From Veillonellales bacterium (GTDB taxonomy: Bacteria; Bacillota; Negativicutes; JAAYSF01): a DNA stretch of 64,000 bases. The notes beneath the pieces are model-generated. The model saw nothing but the letters and a program-made list of their open reading frames with translations. It was not told the DNA's origin and did not search any database. Below, in pieces: positions 28,638 to 37,481 of the stretch; the first letter of the stretch is position 1, and each line of letters opens with the position of its first letter. The stretch spans positions 50,361 to 114,360 of the forward strand of contig JBDKTO010000030.1 in assembly GCA_039680175.1 (NCBI GenBank). The letters run 5' to 3'. Position numbers and translations under genes: made by a program.

Positions 28638-28685
28638 ATAAAAAAGGCGTAATGTAACACAAGTCTATTGTGTTACATTACGCCT
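28638..28685. repeat. Right inverted-repeat end of the recombinase cassette (18-bp-arm palindrome)
   Basis: GTAACACAA (28654-28662), spacer GTCTA and TTGTGTTAC (28668-28676) lie inside a longer palindrome AGGCGTAAT...ATTACGCCT (28645-28685). The spacer is the reverse complement of the left one, so the two sites are in inverted orientation. On the minus strand the hairpin is followed by TTTTTTA and could also terminate transcription entering the cassette from the right. Confidence 0.8.
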
Positions 28686-28699
28686 CAAGGGATGATGAT

Positions 28700-29287
28700 A
28701 TGTTTTCTAAAATAAAAATTATAGCTTCTTTGCAAACAATGCCGGAAATAGTAAGTTCCTTTCTGAGTTTGATCGCTGATTATGATCGCTATACAGCCGA
28801 ACATTCCTTTAAAGTACAACGTCTGGCCATGGAACTGGCAGCCGGCCTTGATCTTGCCGCGCCGATAATTCAGGATATATCCGACGCCGCCCTACTTCAT
28901 GACATTGGTAAAATGAAGATTTCTAACACCATATTAACTAAACCCGGAAAATTAACCCATTCCGAATTTGAAATTATAAAGCGTCACCCTGAATACGGCT
29001 ATCAAATCCTAAACGGGTCCCGGCAGCTGCATCATATAGCCAAAATCGTTTTGCATCATCACGAAAAATTTAATGGCACCGGCTATCCCTCAGGCAGTTC
29101 CGGCGAGGGTATCCCTTTAATTTCACGCATATTAACGCTCGCAGATGTATATGAAGCAATTACTTCCGATCGCTGTTATCGCAAGGCGATGTCCCCGCAG
29201 GAGTCATTGAAAGTGATCCGGGAGGGAAGCGGCACCTGGTTTGACCCTGTATTGGTCGACGTTTTTTTTAGAAATAAACCACCTTGA
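28700..29287 (+). CDS. HD-GYP domain protein (probable c-di-GMP phosphodiesterase)
   Basis: A 195-residue, single-domain HD-GYP protein: AEHSFKVQRLAMELA, LLHDIGKMKIS (HD pair), TKPGKLTHSEFEIIKRHP, HHHEKFNGTGYP (the GYP motif) and LADVYEAITSDR. These metal-binding residues are complete, so hydrolysis of cyclic di-GMP is likely. No sensor domain is attached. The ATG at 28700 follows AAGGG; the frame continues back to a GTG at 28670 that lies inside the recombinase core site, and to a stop at 28655 also within it. It is the first gene of an HD-GYP/MCP/CheW run reading away from the cassette. Confidence 0.9.
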   Translation: MFSKIKIIASLQTMPEIVSSFLSLIADYDRYTAEHSFKVQRLAMELAAGLDLAAPIIQDISDAALLHDIGKMKISNTILTKPGKLTHSEFEIIKRHPEYGYQILNGSRQLHHIAKIVLHHHEKFNGTGYPSGSSGEGIPLISRILTLADVYEAITSDRCYRKAMSPQESLKVIREGSGTWFDPVLVDVFFRNKPP

Positions 29288-29406
29288 TTCCCGGCAAAAA
29301 TTCAGAGTACTGTTTACTCTTTTAAATAATCTCACACCCTATTAACCGCAATCTTACTACATAAAGGAGGTGAACCTGCTTCGCAAAACAAAGAAGCAGG
29401 GAAGAA

Positions 29407-31098
29407 ATGAAAATGAATCTGACGACGAAAATGGTAGCCTATTTTCTGCTGGTTGTACTGGTGACCTCATTGGGGTTTGCCTACACCATCTGGAAAGTCA
29501 ATGACGTGACGGATATAGTTACCAATGTAAATAATACCTCGCTGCCGCGGCTGCTAAAAATGAGCAAAATCAATACCAACTCCAGTGATGAATTAGCCAA
29601 TACGCGGGGATATTTTATTACCAAAAGCCCGCAATTTCTCAGCGGTTACAAAAATGCGGCCGATGAAAACAGCAAGCTGGAAGAGGAATTAATTCAAACA
29701 TCTACTACAGCGGAGGGAAAGCGCTTGGCTGTGGAAGTAAAAGCTTTAGATGACAAATACTCAAAAATTACTGAAGAAAAATTTATTCCTTTGGTGCAAG
29801 CCGGCCATCAGGAGGAAGCCTTGCAAATTCTGAGCAGCGAAATGAACCCCATCGCTAAAGCCTTAGATAACAAAACAGCTGAAGCTCAATCCTTCCGCAA
29901 CAAGGAAATCAACGACAGTTTAAACAAGGCCGTGGAACATTCCAATCAAGCCAAAAATATCTCCATTGCTGCCGCTTTATTGTCTGCCGTTCTGGGCATT
30001 CTCATCGGCTTTTTCGCCGCCCGCCGTATGTCCCGTCCGGTCAATCAGTTAGCCGCTGTTGCCGAAAAAGTAGCCAACGGTGATTTAACGCAGCAAGTAA
30101 AGGTTACCAGTCAGGACGAAATCGGCCAGCTGGCAGCATCCTTCAATACTATGGTAACGGCGCTTAAGACACTGATCAGGCAAGTTACGGAAAACGCCGA
30201 ACAGGTAGCATCATCCAGCGAAGAGCTGACTGCCAGTTCCGAGCAGTCGGCTCAGGCGGCCAATCAAGTTGCCACCTCCATTACCGATGTGGCAAAAGGC
30301 GCGGAAGAACAGTTAGCCGCAGCAAATGATACTTCCGCCGTGGTGGAACAGTTGTCGGCCAGTATTCAGCAAGTGGCCGCCAACACCAACGAGGTAGCCG
30401 GACAATCGGCCCAGACTGCCGACAAGGCCAACGAAGGAAACAAAGCGGTAGATAAAGCCGTAGAACAAATGACCAGCATCGAGCAGACGGTTACTGCCTC
30501 CGCCGAGGTAGTAACGCTATTAGGAGAGCGTTCCAAGGAAATCGGCCAGATTGTGGATACAATCTCCGGCATTGCCGGCCAAACCAACCTCCTGGCGTTA
30601 AATGCCGCCATCGAAGCAGCCCGTGCCGGTGAACAGGGCCGGGGCTTTGCCGTAGTTGCGGAAGAAGTGCGCAAACTGGCGGAACAGTCCCAGGAAGCGG
30701 CTAAACAAATTGCTTCCCTGATTAATGAAATTCAGGGCAATACCGACAAAGCAGTCATCGCCATGAATGACGGAACTAAGGAAGTTAAACTGGGAGCGGA
30801 AATCGTCAATGCTGCCGGACAAGCCTTCCGGGAAATCGCAACTCTGGTCACAACCGTATCGAGCCAGGTGCAGGAAATTTCCACCGCCATTGAGCAAATG
30901 GCAGTGGGCAGCCAACAGATTGTAGAATCGGTAAAGAAAATTGATAAATTAAGCAAAAAGGCATCCGGTGAGTCCCAGACAGTCTCCGCGGCTACGGAGG
31001 AGCAATCGGCATCTATGGAAGAAATCGCCGCTTCCAGCCAAAGTCTGGCAAAAATGGCTCAGGATCTTCAGACGGCTGTAAGCAAGTTTCAAGTATAA
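29407..31098 (+). CDS. Methyl-accepting chemotaxis protein
   Basis: A 563-residue chemoreceptor. It has an N-terminal transmembrane helix (about 9-27), a four-helix-bundle type extracytoplasmic sensor (about 28-185), a second helix ([20 protein letters not shown]), a HAMP domain ([20 protein letters not shown]) and a long signalling coiled coil with the hairpin tip [20 protein letters not shown] and [18 protein letters not shown]. The tip binds CheA and CheW. The ligand is unknown. It is followed 22 bp later by its own cheW, so the pair is probably co-transcribed. Confidence 0.95.
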   Translation: MKMNLTTKMVAYFLLVVLVTSLGFAYTIWKVNDVTDIVTNVNNTSLPRLLKMSKINTNSSDELANTRGYFITKSPQFLSGYKNAADENSKLEEELIQTSTTAEGKRLAVEVKALDDKYSKITEEKFIPLVQAGHQEEALQILSSEMNPIAKALDNKTAEAQSFRNKEINDSLNKAVEHSNQAKNISIAAALLSAVLGILIGFFAARRMSRPVNQLAAVAEKVANGDLTQQVKVTSQDEIGQLAASFNTMVTALKTLIRQVTENAEQVASSSEELTASSEQSAQAANQVATSITDVAKGAEEQLAAANDTSAVVEQLSASIQQVAANTNEVAGQSAQTADKANEGNKAVDKAVEQMTSIEQTVTASAEVVTLLGERSKEIGQIVDTISGIAGQTNLLALNAAIEAARAGEQGRGFAVVAEEVRKLAEQSQEAAKQIASLINEIQGNTDKAVIAMNDGTKEVKLGAEIVNAAGQAFREIATLVTTVSSQVQEISTAIEQMAVGSQQIVESVKKIDKLSKKASGESQTVSAATEEQSASMEEIAASSQSLAKMAQDLQTAVSKFQV

Positions 31099-31120
31099 TG
31101 GTAAAGGATGGGTGCATATC

Positions 31121-31564
31121 ATGGCAACCGAACAACTTGTCGTTTTTCAACTGGCAGCTGAAGAATATGCTGTTTCTATAGCTCATGTCAGGGAAATCAT
31201 CCGCTATAACGGGGCTACCAAACTGCCTGACACGCCTGCGTATATGGAAGGAATGATAAATCTTCGCGGCAAAATCATTCCCGTAATCGACCTTGCCGCC
31301 AAGTTTGAACTGCAGCTAGAGAAAAATTCTGATAAGCAGGCGCTAATCGTTGAAACAGCAGGCCAGGAAATGGGGATCGTGGTCGACACGGTCACGGAAG
31401 TAATACGGCTTGAAGATACTGCTATCGAAGCAGCAAATGGAATCGCAAATTCCAATCAATTTATCAGAGGCATCGGCAAAAGGGATGACCGGCTGCTGAT
31501 TATACTGGATTTGAGTAAACTGTTTAACTCGGAAGAAATGAAAATGCTAAGAGCCGTAGCATAA
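31121..31564 (+). CDS. cheW: CheW chemotaxis coupling protein
   Basis: A 147-residue CheW domain protein: LVVFQLAAEEYAVSIAHVRE, MEGMINLRGKIIPVIDL and GIVVDTVTEVIRL are the standard conserved segments. CheW couples receptors to the kinase CheA. The ATG at 31121 follows AAAGGATGG; the GTG three codons upstream overlaps that site and is less likely. It is directly downstream of the MCP gene. A second cheW lies at 55536. Confidence 0.95.
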   Translation: MATEQLVVFQLAAEEYAVSIAHVREIIRYNGATKLPDTPAYMEGMINLRGKIIPVIDLAAKFELQLEKNSDKQALIVETAGQEMGIVVDTVTEVIRLEDTAIEAANGIANSNQFIRGIGKRDDRLLIILDLSKLFNSEEMKMLRAVA

Positions 31565-31602
31565 GAATTTATTAGACTGCGGCCGGTAATTGAACCCGTA
31601 AA

Positions 31603-31644
31603 CGAAAAGCAAGGCTTACCAACAATGATAAGCCTTGCTTTTCG
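31603..31644. terminator. Bidirectional terminator between cheW and the dCMP deaminase gene
   Basis: CGAAAAGCAAGGCTTA (31603-31618) and TAAGCCTTGCTTTTCG (31629-31644) form a perfect 16-bp stem with a 10-nt loop. The inner TTTT and AAAA runs let it serve the converging transcripts from both sides. Confidence 0.85.
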
Positions 31645-31679
31645 TCGTTATTCCTGAGACGTAAAACTATAAGGTTTTG

Positions 31680-32147
31680 CTACTTGCTATCCCCACTATT
31701 TTCTTGCGGCATATGCTCACTGTCAACCCCGGCCTCCCCGGCCAGCTTTACCGCCAAGGGGTCGGGATAACCATTCTCATATACAATCCGCTTGATTCCG
31801 GCATTAATAATCATTTTGGTACAGGCGGAACAAGGCTGATGGGTACAATACAAAGTCGCGCCCTTAATCGCCACCCCATGGAAGGCTGCCTGAATAATGG
31901 CATTTTGCTCGGCATGCAGGCCCCGGCACAATTCGTGGCGCTGACCGGAAGGGATGTGATAGGTCTCCCGCAGACAGCCCGCCTCAATACAGTGAGCCAA
32001 TCCCTGAGGCGCACCATTGTAGCCTGTGGTCAGCACCCGTTTATCCTTAACAATGGCGGCTCCCACCTGCCGTCTGAGACAAGTGGAACGGGTCGCAACA
32101 ACCCGGACAATGTCCATAAAATATTCATCCCAGGATGGCCTGATCAT
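31680..32147 (-). CDS. comEB: dCMP deaminase family protein (ComEB-like)
   Basis: A 155-residue zinc-dependent cytidine/deoxycytidylate deaminase: GLHAEQNAI (zinc His and catalytic Glu) and [16 protein letters not shown] (two zinc Cys, PCxxC). Extra Cys/His residues around 48-75 ([14 protein letters not shown]) match the second zinc site of dCMP deaminases. It converts dCMP to dUMP for thymidylate synthesis. Its start overlaps the upp stop by 4 bp. Confidence 0.93.
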   Translation of the reverse strand: MIRPSWDEYFMDIVRVVATRSTCLRRQVGAAIVKDKRVLTTGYNGAPQGLAHCIEAGCLRETYHIPSGQRHELCRGLHAEQNAIIQAAFHGVAIKGATLYCTHQPCSACTKMIINAGIKRIVYENGYPDPLAVKLAGEAGVDSEHMPQENSGDSK

Positions 32148-32770
32148 TTCGTGCCAAAAATCCGATCGCCGGCATCTCCCAGACCGGGAACAATATAGCC
32201 GTGATCATTCAGTCTTTCGTCCACTGAAGCCACATAAACCTCCACATCCGGATGCTGCCGGTTGACAGCAAGCACTCCCTCCGGTGCCGCCACCAGACAC
32301 ATCAGCTTGATATGCTTGGCTCCTTTGCGTTTCAAAATATCCAGGGTGGCGATTACCGAACCGCCGGTAGCCAGCATAGGATCAATTACCACAAAGTCCC
32401 GTTCCTCCACATCGGTGGGCAGTTTACAGTAGTATTCCACCGGTTGCAGTGTCTTCGGGTCACGATACAAACCAACATGACCGACCTTTGCCGCCGGGAT
32501 CAGTTTCAGCACGCCGCCGGTCATTCCCAGGCCGGCCCGCAGTATCGGCACAATACCGATTTTTTTGCCGGTCAGTGTCTTACAGACACATTCCGTAAGG
32601 GGCGTCGTGATCTTCGTTTCTTCCAAAGGCAAATCCCGGGTGATCTCATAGGCCATGAGCATGGCGATTTCCTCAAGCAGCTCACGGAATTCCTTCGGTC
32701 CGGTTTTGACGTCGCGAAGCAGCGACAATTTGTGCTGAACTAACGGGTGATCAATAATCTTTACCTGCAT
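32144..32770 (-). CDS. upp: Uracil phosphoribosyltransferase
   Basis: A 208-residue salvage enzyme that makes UMP from uracil and PRPP. The N-terminal [28 protein letters not shown], and the PRPP loop [12 protein letters not shown] followed by the uracil-binding [13 protein letters not shown] are all present. It lies between glyA and comEB on the same strand, an order common in Firmicutes (glyA-upp). Confidence 0.97.
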   Translation of the reverse strand: MQVKIIDHPLVQHKLSLLRDVKTGPKEFRELLEEIAMLMAYEITRDLPLEETKITTPLTECVCKTLTGKKIGIVPILRAGLGMTGGVLKLIPAAKVGHVGLYRDPKTLQPVEYYCKLPTDVEERDFVVIDPMLATGGSVIATLDILKRKGAKHIKLMCLVAAPEGVLAVNRQHPDVEVYVASVDERLNDHGYIVPGLGDAGDRIFGTK

Positions 32771-32798
32771 CAGTCAATGTTCTCCCCTCTAAGCCAAA

Positions 32799-34034
32799 TT
32801 ATTCATATAACGGATACTTGCCGCACAGCTTGGCGACCATGCTTACAGCGCGGGATTTCGTATAACTGTCCTCAGGCTTGCTTAGCACGGAAGCAATGAT
32901 CTCCCCTACCACCAGCATGTCCTCTTCCTTCATACCCCGCGAAGTCAGCGCCGGTGTCCCGATCCGAATGCCGCTGGTCACAAAAGGACTGGCGGGATCA
33001 AAAGGAATTGTATTTTTATTCACTGTTACACCGACTTCATCCAGTAATTTTTCCGCCTGTTTGCCGGTTAAATTCTGTCCCCGTACGTCAACCAGCAGCA
33101 AGTGATTGTCCGTACCGCCGGAAACCAGAGTAAAGCCCGACTGCAGCAGCTTGTCCGCCAAAGCTTTGGCATTCTTGATAATTTGTTCCTGATACAATTT
33201 GAATTCCTCGCTCATTGCCTCTTTCAAGGCTACCGCCTTAGCGGCAATCACATGCATCAGCGGACCACCCTGGGTTCCGGGGAAAATCGCCTTGTCGATA
33301 GCCGGAGCCAGTTCGGCGCCGCACATGATCATGCCGCCCCTTGGCCCCCGTAGCGTTTTATGAGTAGTGGTCGTCACGATATCGGCATGTCCCACCGGGG
33401 TCGGATGCAGCCCCGCCGCTACCAAGCCGGCGATATGAGCCATATCCACCATCAGCAGCGCCCCGACTGAATGGGCGATTTCACCCATGCGGGCAAAATC
33501 AATTATGCGGGGATAAGCACTGGCTCCGGCGACAATCAGCTTGGGATGATGTTCCCTTGCCAGCACTTCAACTTGGTCATAATTAATCCGCTGGGTGTCT
33601 TTATCGACACCATAAGGCACAATCGTAAAATATTTGCCGGAAATATTAACCGGACTGCCGTGAGTCAAATGTCCGCCGTGGGACAGGTTCATTCCTAAAA
33701 TAGTATCCCCCGGCTTGAGCAAAGCAAAATAAACGGCGGTATTGGCCTGAGCGCCGGAATGGGGCTGAACATTGACATGCTCGACGCCAAATAAAGTTTT
33801 TGCCCGGTCGATGGCCAGCTTTTCAACAATATCCACATACTCGCAGCCGCCGTAGTAACGACGTCCCGGATATCCTTCCGCATATTTGTTGGTTAATACC
33901 GACCCCTGAGCTTCCAATACTGCCTTGCTGACAAAATTTTCCGATGCAATCAGTTCCAGTTTCTGCTGCTGCCGCTGACGCTCCAAATTAATAGCTTGAG
34001 CAATTTCGGGATCAATTTGAGAAAGAATACTCAT
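32799..34034 (-). CDS. glyA: Serine hydroxymethyltransferase
   Basis: A 411-residue PLP enzyme that interconverts serine and glycine and supplies 5,10-methylene-tetrahydrofolate. The PLP lysine motif [15 protein letters not shown], the N-terminal [28 protein letters not shown] and [13 protein letters not shown] are intact. TATGGAGGCTAGTAT precedes the ATG. Upstream is ywlG, downstream upp. Confidence 0.98.
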   Translation of the reverse strand: MSILSQIDPEIAQAINLERQRQQQKLELIASENFVSKAVLEAQGSVLTNKYAEGYPGRRYYGGCEYVDIVEKLAIDRAKTLFGVEHVNVQPHSGAQANTAVYFALLKPGDTILGMNLSHGGHLTHGSPVNISGKYFTIVPYGVDKDTQRINYDQVEVLAREHHPKLIVAGASAYPRIIDFARMGEIAHSVGALLMVDMAHIAGLVAAGLHPTPVGHADIVTTTTHKTLRGPRGGMIMCGAELAPAIDKAIFPGTQGGPLMHVIAAKAVALKEAMSEEFKLYQEQIIKNAKALADKLLQSGFTLVSGGTDNHLLLVDVRGQNLTGKQAEKLLDEVGVTVNKNTIPFDPASPFVTSGIRIGTPALTSRGMKEEDMLVVGEIIASVLSKPEDSYTKSRAVSMVAKLCGKYPLYE

Positions 34035-34069
34035 ATACTAGCCTCCATATGTATGTAAAATAATATTGC

Positions 34070-34618
34070 CTACTCGTATACCGCCCGGACTCCGCCAATC
34101 AGTTTCGGCCTTGTCCTGGCTGCTGTCACCAACGCCTGCCCCACCTGTTTGTTTTTCAGCCTGACCGGCACGGCAACCCGCTTTAAGTGCATTCCAATCA
34201 GCGTACTGCCAATATCCAGCCCGGCGTGGGCGGAAATAAATTCCACTACCACCGGATCGGTAAAGTCCTGCATGGCCTGAGCGGCTAAAGCCCCGCCGGC
34301 ATGAGGTATCGGCCGGACAGACACCTGCTCCAATTGATAGTTCTCCATAACCGACCGTTCCACTACCAATGCCCGGTTCAAATGTTCACAGCACTGGATG
34401 GCCAAATGCACCTGTGCCCCGGCACAGACTTCCGTCAAACCGTTTAATAAAGCGGCAGCCACTTCCGCCGAGCCGGCCGAACCGATTCGAGCTCCCCGTA
34501 CTTCACTGGTACTGCAGCCTACGACCACAATCTGACCGGCTGTAAGCTGCGCAGTCTGCAGCAGTTCGGCCAGTGCTTCTTTCGCCTGCAAGCCAATCAT
34601 TTTTAAATCCGTATCCAT
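34070..34618 (-). CDS. ywlG: TIGR01440/YwlG family protein
   Basis: A 182-residue protein of the conserved Firmicute YwlG family: VVGCSTSEVRGARIGSAGS, QCCEHLNRALVVE, AHAGLDIGSTLIGMH and GVRAVYE at the C terminus. Its function is unknown. The frame is open to 34723 inside rpiB, but GAGGTG lies 6 nt before the ATG at 34618, which gives the usual family length. The position between rpiB and glyA is conserved. Confidence 0.88.
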   Translation of the reverse strand: MDTDLKMIGLQAKEALAELLQTAQLTAGQIVVVGCSTSEVRGARIGSAGSAEVAAALLNGLTEVCAGAQVHLAIQCCEHLNRALVVERSVMENYQLEQVSVRPIPHAGGALAAQAMQDFTDPVVVEFISAHAGLDIGSTLIGMHLKRVAVPVRLKNKQVGQALVTAARTRPKLIGGVRAVYE

Positions 34619-34658
34619 ATCCATCACCTCAATTTTTCCTTCAGGAAGATTGCATGGT

Positions 34659-35105
34659 TCAATGGCACAAAGATTCCAATTTTGTAATTTTACCAACCCG
34701 GCGGCCATGACGTCCGCCGGCAAATTCCGTCTTCAGCCAGGTCATGACAATCATCCCTGCCAAGCCGGGTCCGATAACCCGTTCTCCCATGGTCAGAATA
34801 TTGGCATCATTATGCTCCCGGGACATCTGAGCCGAAAAGACGTCATGGCACAATGCCGCCCGGATTCCTTTTATTTTATTGGCGGCAATGCTGACGCCAA
34901 TACCGGTGCCGCATATAATAATGCCCCGCTCACACTGACCGGAAGCAACAGCCTGACCCACGCTCCGGGCAATGTCGGGGTAATCGACGGATTCTGTCGA
35001 ATGAGTGCCGAAATCGTGAAATTCAATTCTATTTTCCGCTAATAATTGCTTTATCTCTTCTTTTAGATGAAACCCGCCATGATCGCTGCCAATAGCCACT
35101 AACAA
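34659..35105 (-). CDS. rpiB: Ribose-5-phosphate isomerase B
   Basis: A 148-residue RpiB: VAIGSDHGGFHLKEEI, the catalytic-Cys loop RGIIICGTGIGVSIAANK, RAALCHD and AREHNDAN-like REHNDANILTMG. It interconverts ribose-5-P and ribulose-5-P. No ATG is available. AGGAGG directly abuts the TTG at 35114, so the TTG at 35105, 9 nt after it, is the best start; GTG at 35099 is the alternative. Non-ATG initiation is therefore certain here. Confidence 0.93.
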   Translation of the reverse strand: MLVAIGSDHGGFHLKEEIKQLLAENRIEFHDFGTHSTESVDYPDIARSVGQAVASGQCERGIIICGTGIGVSIAANKIKGIRAALCHDVFSAQMSREHNDANILTMGERVIGPGLAGMIVMTWLKTEFAGGRHGRRVGKITKLESLCH

Positions 35106-35147
35106 AACTGACAACCTCCTTACAATCTATTCGTCATCTTTCGCCAC

Positions 35148-35618
35148 TCAATTGCTTTTTCCTGCTAAAGCGACAATTTTTTCCCAGGACTTGTCCAACA
35201 ACCGGCGGATCTGCCGGGCACATAACTGATACACTGCCGTATCACCGCCGTAAGGATCGGCAACTTCACCGGAATCGTCCGCAAACTCCGTCAGGGTAAA
35301 CACTTTCTCCGCCGCTTCCGGGGCAATGGACAAAACAACCCGTTTATGTTCTGCCGTCATTGTTAAAATCAAGCCGGCGGCAGCAGTTATCTGAGCTGTA
35401 AGCAGCCGGGAACGGTGGCCGGACAAATCAATTCCCTGCCGCTCCATCGCCGAAGCCGCCCCCCGCGAAGCAGTCATCTGCCCATAAGCAGTCATGCCGG
35501 CGGAAGATACGGTAATTCGATCCGTCATGCCGGCTTGTCCGATTTTTTCCCGCAATAATGCCTCAGCCATGGGACTGCGGCAAGTGTTGCCTGTACAAAC
35601 AAATACAATCTGCAGCAC
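35148..35618 (-). CDS. ywlE: Low-molecular-weight phosphatase, probable protein-arginine phosphatase YwlE
   Basis: A 156-residue LMW protein-tyrosine-phosphatase fold with the P-loop VCTGNTCRSPMAEA near the N terminus and the general-acid loop VADPYGGDTAVY. The Thr in CTGNTCRS is the feature that makes B. subtilis YwlE specific for phospho-arginine rather than phospho-tyrosine. It lies between mntP and rpiB, the Bacillus neighbourhood. No mcsB kinase is in the window. Confidence 0.9.
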   Translation of the reverse strand: MLQIVFVCTGNTCRSPMAEALLREKIGQAGMTDRITVSSAGMTAYGQMTASRGAASAMERQGIDLSGHRSRLLTAQITAAAGLILTMTAEHKRVVLSIAPEAAEKVFTLTEFADDSGEVADPYGGDTAVYQLCARQIRRLLDKSWEKIVALAGKSN

Positions 35619-35693
35619 GGCTGCTCAACCTCCCTTTAGTATGTCCGTCCGGATTTAGAACTAGCATCTTTTTCAACAACCGCAAGCTAATCG

Positions 35694-36302
35694 TCAAATG
35701 GCCAATGTGGTCGACAATACATGAATTCCCAGCAAAATCAGTACCCCGCCGCCAATGATTTCCGACCGGGAACCAAAATAACGCCCGGCCCGCCGGCCCA
35801 ATCCCAGGCCCACGGCTGCAATGCCGAAAATTACAACTCCCAGGATGATGCTCAGCTTTACTAAATCAACGTCCATCATTCCCATGCTGAATCCGGCCGC
35901 CAGAGCATCCACACTGACACTAAAAGCCAGCATCAGAAGAGAGGTGCCCTGCAGGGGATGTTTCTGCGGAGCATAATTTGGACTGCCCTGCAAGTTTTCT
36001 TTCATCATATATAAGCCTAAGCCAATCAAAACCAATGAGCCCACCACGCCGGCCCAGTTTTGTACCACCACAGCCGGACAATCTGTCTGATAAGAACCAA
36101 AATACTCTACCACCGTCCCCAGCCGGTGGCCCACATAATATCCCGTCAGAATCATGACAATATGAAACAGGGCAAATACTGCTGCAGCCCGCAAAATTAC
36201 TTTCAGCCGCACCCGCCTCATCCCTATGGGTATGGCCACGGAAAATAAATCCGTTCCCAAGGCCACACTTAAGACAAATAATTCAACTCCGCTCACAGCC
36301 AT
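35694..36302 (-). CDS. mntP: Manganese efflux pump MntP
   Basis: A 202-residue membrane protein with six transmembrane helices in two repeats. Each repeat carries a conserved acidic motif (LGTDLFSVAIPIG and VSVDALAAGFSMG) used for Mn2+ export. In Firmicutes the family lies in the ywlC-ywlE neighbourhood, as here. No Mn2+ (yybP-ykoY) riboswitch is evident in the short upstream gap, which holds heptamer-like repeats. Confidence 0.9.
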   Translation of the reverse strand: MAVSGVELFVLSVALGTDLFSVAIPIGMRRVRLKVILRAAAVFALFHIVMILTGYYVGHRLGTVVEYFGSYQTDCPAVVVQNWAGVVGSLVLIGLGLYMMKENLQGSPNYAPQKHPLQGTSLLMLAFSVSVDALAAGFSMGMMDVDLVKLSIILGVVIFGIAAVGLGLGRRAGRYFGSRSEIIGGGVLILLGIHVLSTTLAI

Positions 36303-36358
36303 CCCCTCCGACTAATGTATATGAGGGGCAAAGAAAGGATATGACGGGAAGGGGGAGT

Positions 36359-36405
36359 TGGCTGTTGGCGATGGGCTGTTAGCTATGAGCCAACAGCTAA
36401 CAGCC
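36359..36405. repeat. Degenerate 7-bp repeats forming an 11-bp-stem hairpin
   Basis: Heptamer-like GGCTGTT/GGCGATG/GGCTGTT/AGCTATG units lead into GGCTGTTAGCT (36374-36384) and its exact inverse AGCTAACAGCC (36395-36405) with a 10-nt loop. It lies between the Sua5 stop and mntP. No T-tract follows on either strand, so it is not a classic terminator. Confidence 0.7.
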
Positions 36406-36412
36406 AAAAGCC

Positions 36413-37465
36413 CTACACCTTAATAATCCGATACCCGCTGGCCTTGCGCAATCGATTCATAACCGCCAATCCCAATCCCGCTTCGGATATACCCTCGCCG
36501 AAAATAAGGTCTACCGGCCGATCATCAAAGGAGAGAAGCGCCGTATACAAATGTGCGGCAATTTCTCCTGCGTCCTGTCTTGAACCGTAAGCCGCCGTTC
36601 TGACTTCCGGCGGCAGCAGCGCAGCTGTTTCATCGGATACCACCGCCCCGACAGTTTGTCCGTTGGCGAGGGCCTGTTTGATTTCCTGATGCAGCCGCTT
36701 TACCAAAGGACCGGCGGCTCCCTCCAGCAGCGTCATCGGCGCCTTCGGAGCGTAATGCCTGTATTTCATTCCCGGTGAACGGGGAACCACATCTTTTTTT
36801 ACTCCCCCTAAGGCGGGGTCCACCTCGACAACTCCCAACGTATCTGTCAACATTTCCAACGTAAGGCCACCCGGCCGCAGCAGTGTCGGAACCGGTGTAG
36901 TGCAGTCAACAACAGTCGATTCCACACCCACTTCACAGGGTCCGGCATCCAAAATGGCCTCAATCCTGCCGTTCAAATCATTCCAAACAGCCTGAGCGGT
37001 AGTAGGACTGGGCCGGCCGGACAAATTGGCGCTGGGCCCCGCTACCGGCACACCGGCCAAACGAATCAATTGTCTGGCCACCGCGGAATCAGGAAAACGG
37101 ATAGCTACCGTATCCAGTCCGCCGGTAACGATATCCGGCACCACCGGCCGCCGTTTCAGCACCAATGTCAAAGGACCCGGCCAGTAGCGCTCCATCAGCG
37201 CCCGGGCGTTGGCCGGGATATCCGCCACCAGTCTCTGTACTTCGCTAATAGCGGAAACATGTAAAATCAACGGATTATCGGAAGGTCTGCCTTTCGCCTG
37301 ATAAATTCTTCTTACCGCCCGATCATCCAGTCCATTGGCTCCCAGTCCGTACACTGTTTCCGTGGGAAACGCCACTAGTCCGCCCTGCTTTAAAATATCC
37401 GCCGCCCTCGCCAGCAAAATACTGTCCGGGCAATTCCGATCAACGGTAAACAACTCTGTATTCAT
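36413..37465 (-). CDS. ywlC: Threonylcarbamoyl-AMP synthase (Sua5/YwlC)
   Basis: A 350-residue two-domain Sua5-type enzyme. The YrdC domain (about 1-200; AFPTETVYGLGANGLDD, KGRPSDNPLILHV, GPSANLSGRPSPTTA) makes L-threonylcarbamoyl-AMP for the t6A37 tRNA modification. The C-terminal Sua5 domain (about 230-348) is linked by SPGMKYRHYAPKAP. It lies directly after prmC on the same strand, as in Firmicutes. Confidence 0.96.
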   Translation of the reverse strand: MNTELFTVDRNCPDSILLARAADILKQGGLVAFPTETVYGLGANGLDDRAVRRIYQAKGRPSDNPLILHVSAISEVQRLVADIPANARALMERYWPGPLTLVLKRRPVVPDIVTGGLDTVAIRFPDSAVARQLIRLAGVPVAGPSANLSGRPSPTTAQAVWNDLNGRIEAILDAGPCEVGVESTVVDCTTPVPTLLRPGGLTLEMLTDTLGVVEVDPALGGVKKDVVPRSPGMKYRHYAPKAPMTLLEGAAGPLVKRLHQEIKQALANGQTVGAVVSDETAALLPPEVRTAAYGSRQDAGEIAAHLYTALLSFDDRPVDLIFGEGISEAGLGLAVMNRLRKASGYRIIKV

Positions 37466-37481
37466 ATTATATAACCTCGAT

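Noticed and set aside
27883..28676. Excisable integrative element with attL/attR
   Set aside because: Integration sites would be direct repeats; the spacer sequences here are inverted relative to each other, so inversion is the expected outcome. No cargo other than the recombinase is present.
28645..28685. Integron attC-type site
   Set aside because: The recombinase lacks the size and extra domain of IntI, the palindrome is perfect rather than bulged, and a second inverted copy sits on the other side of the gene.
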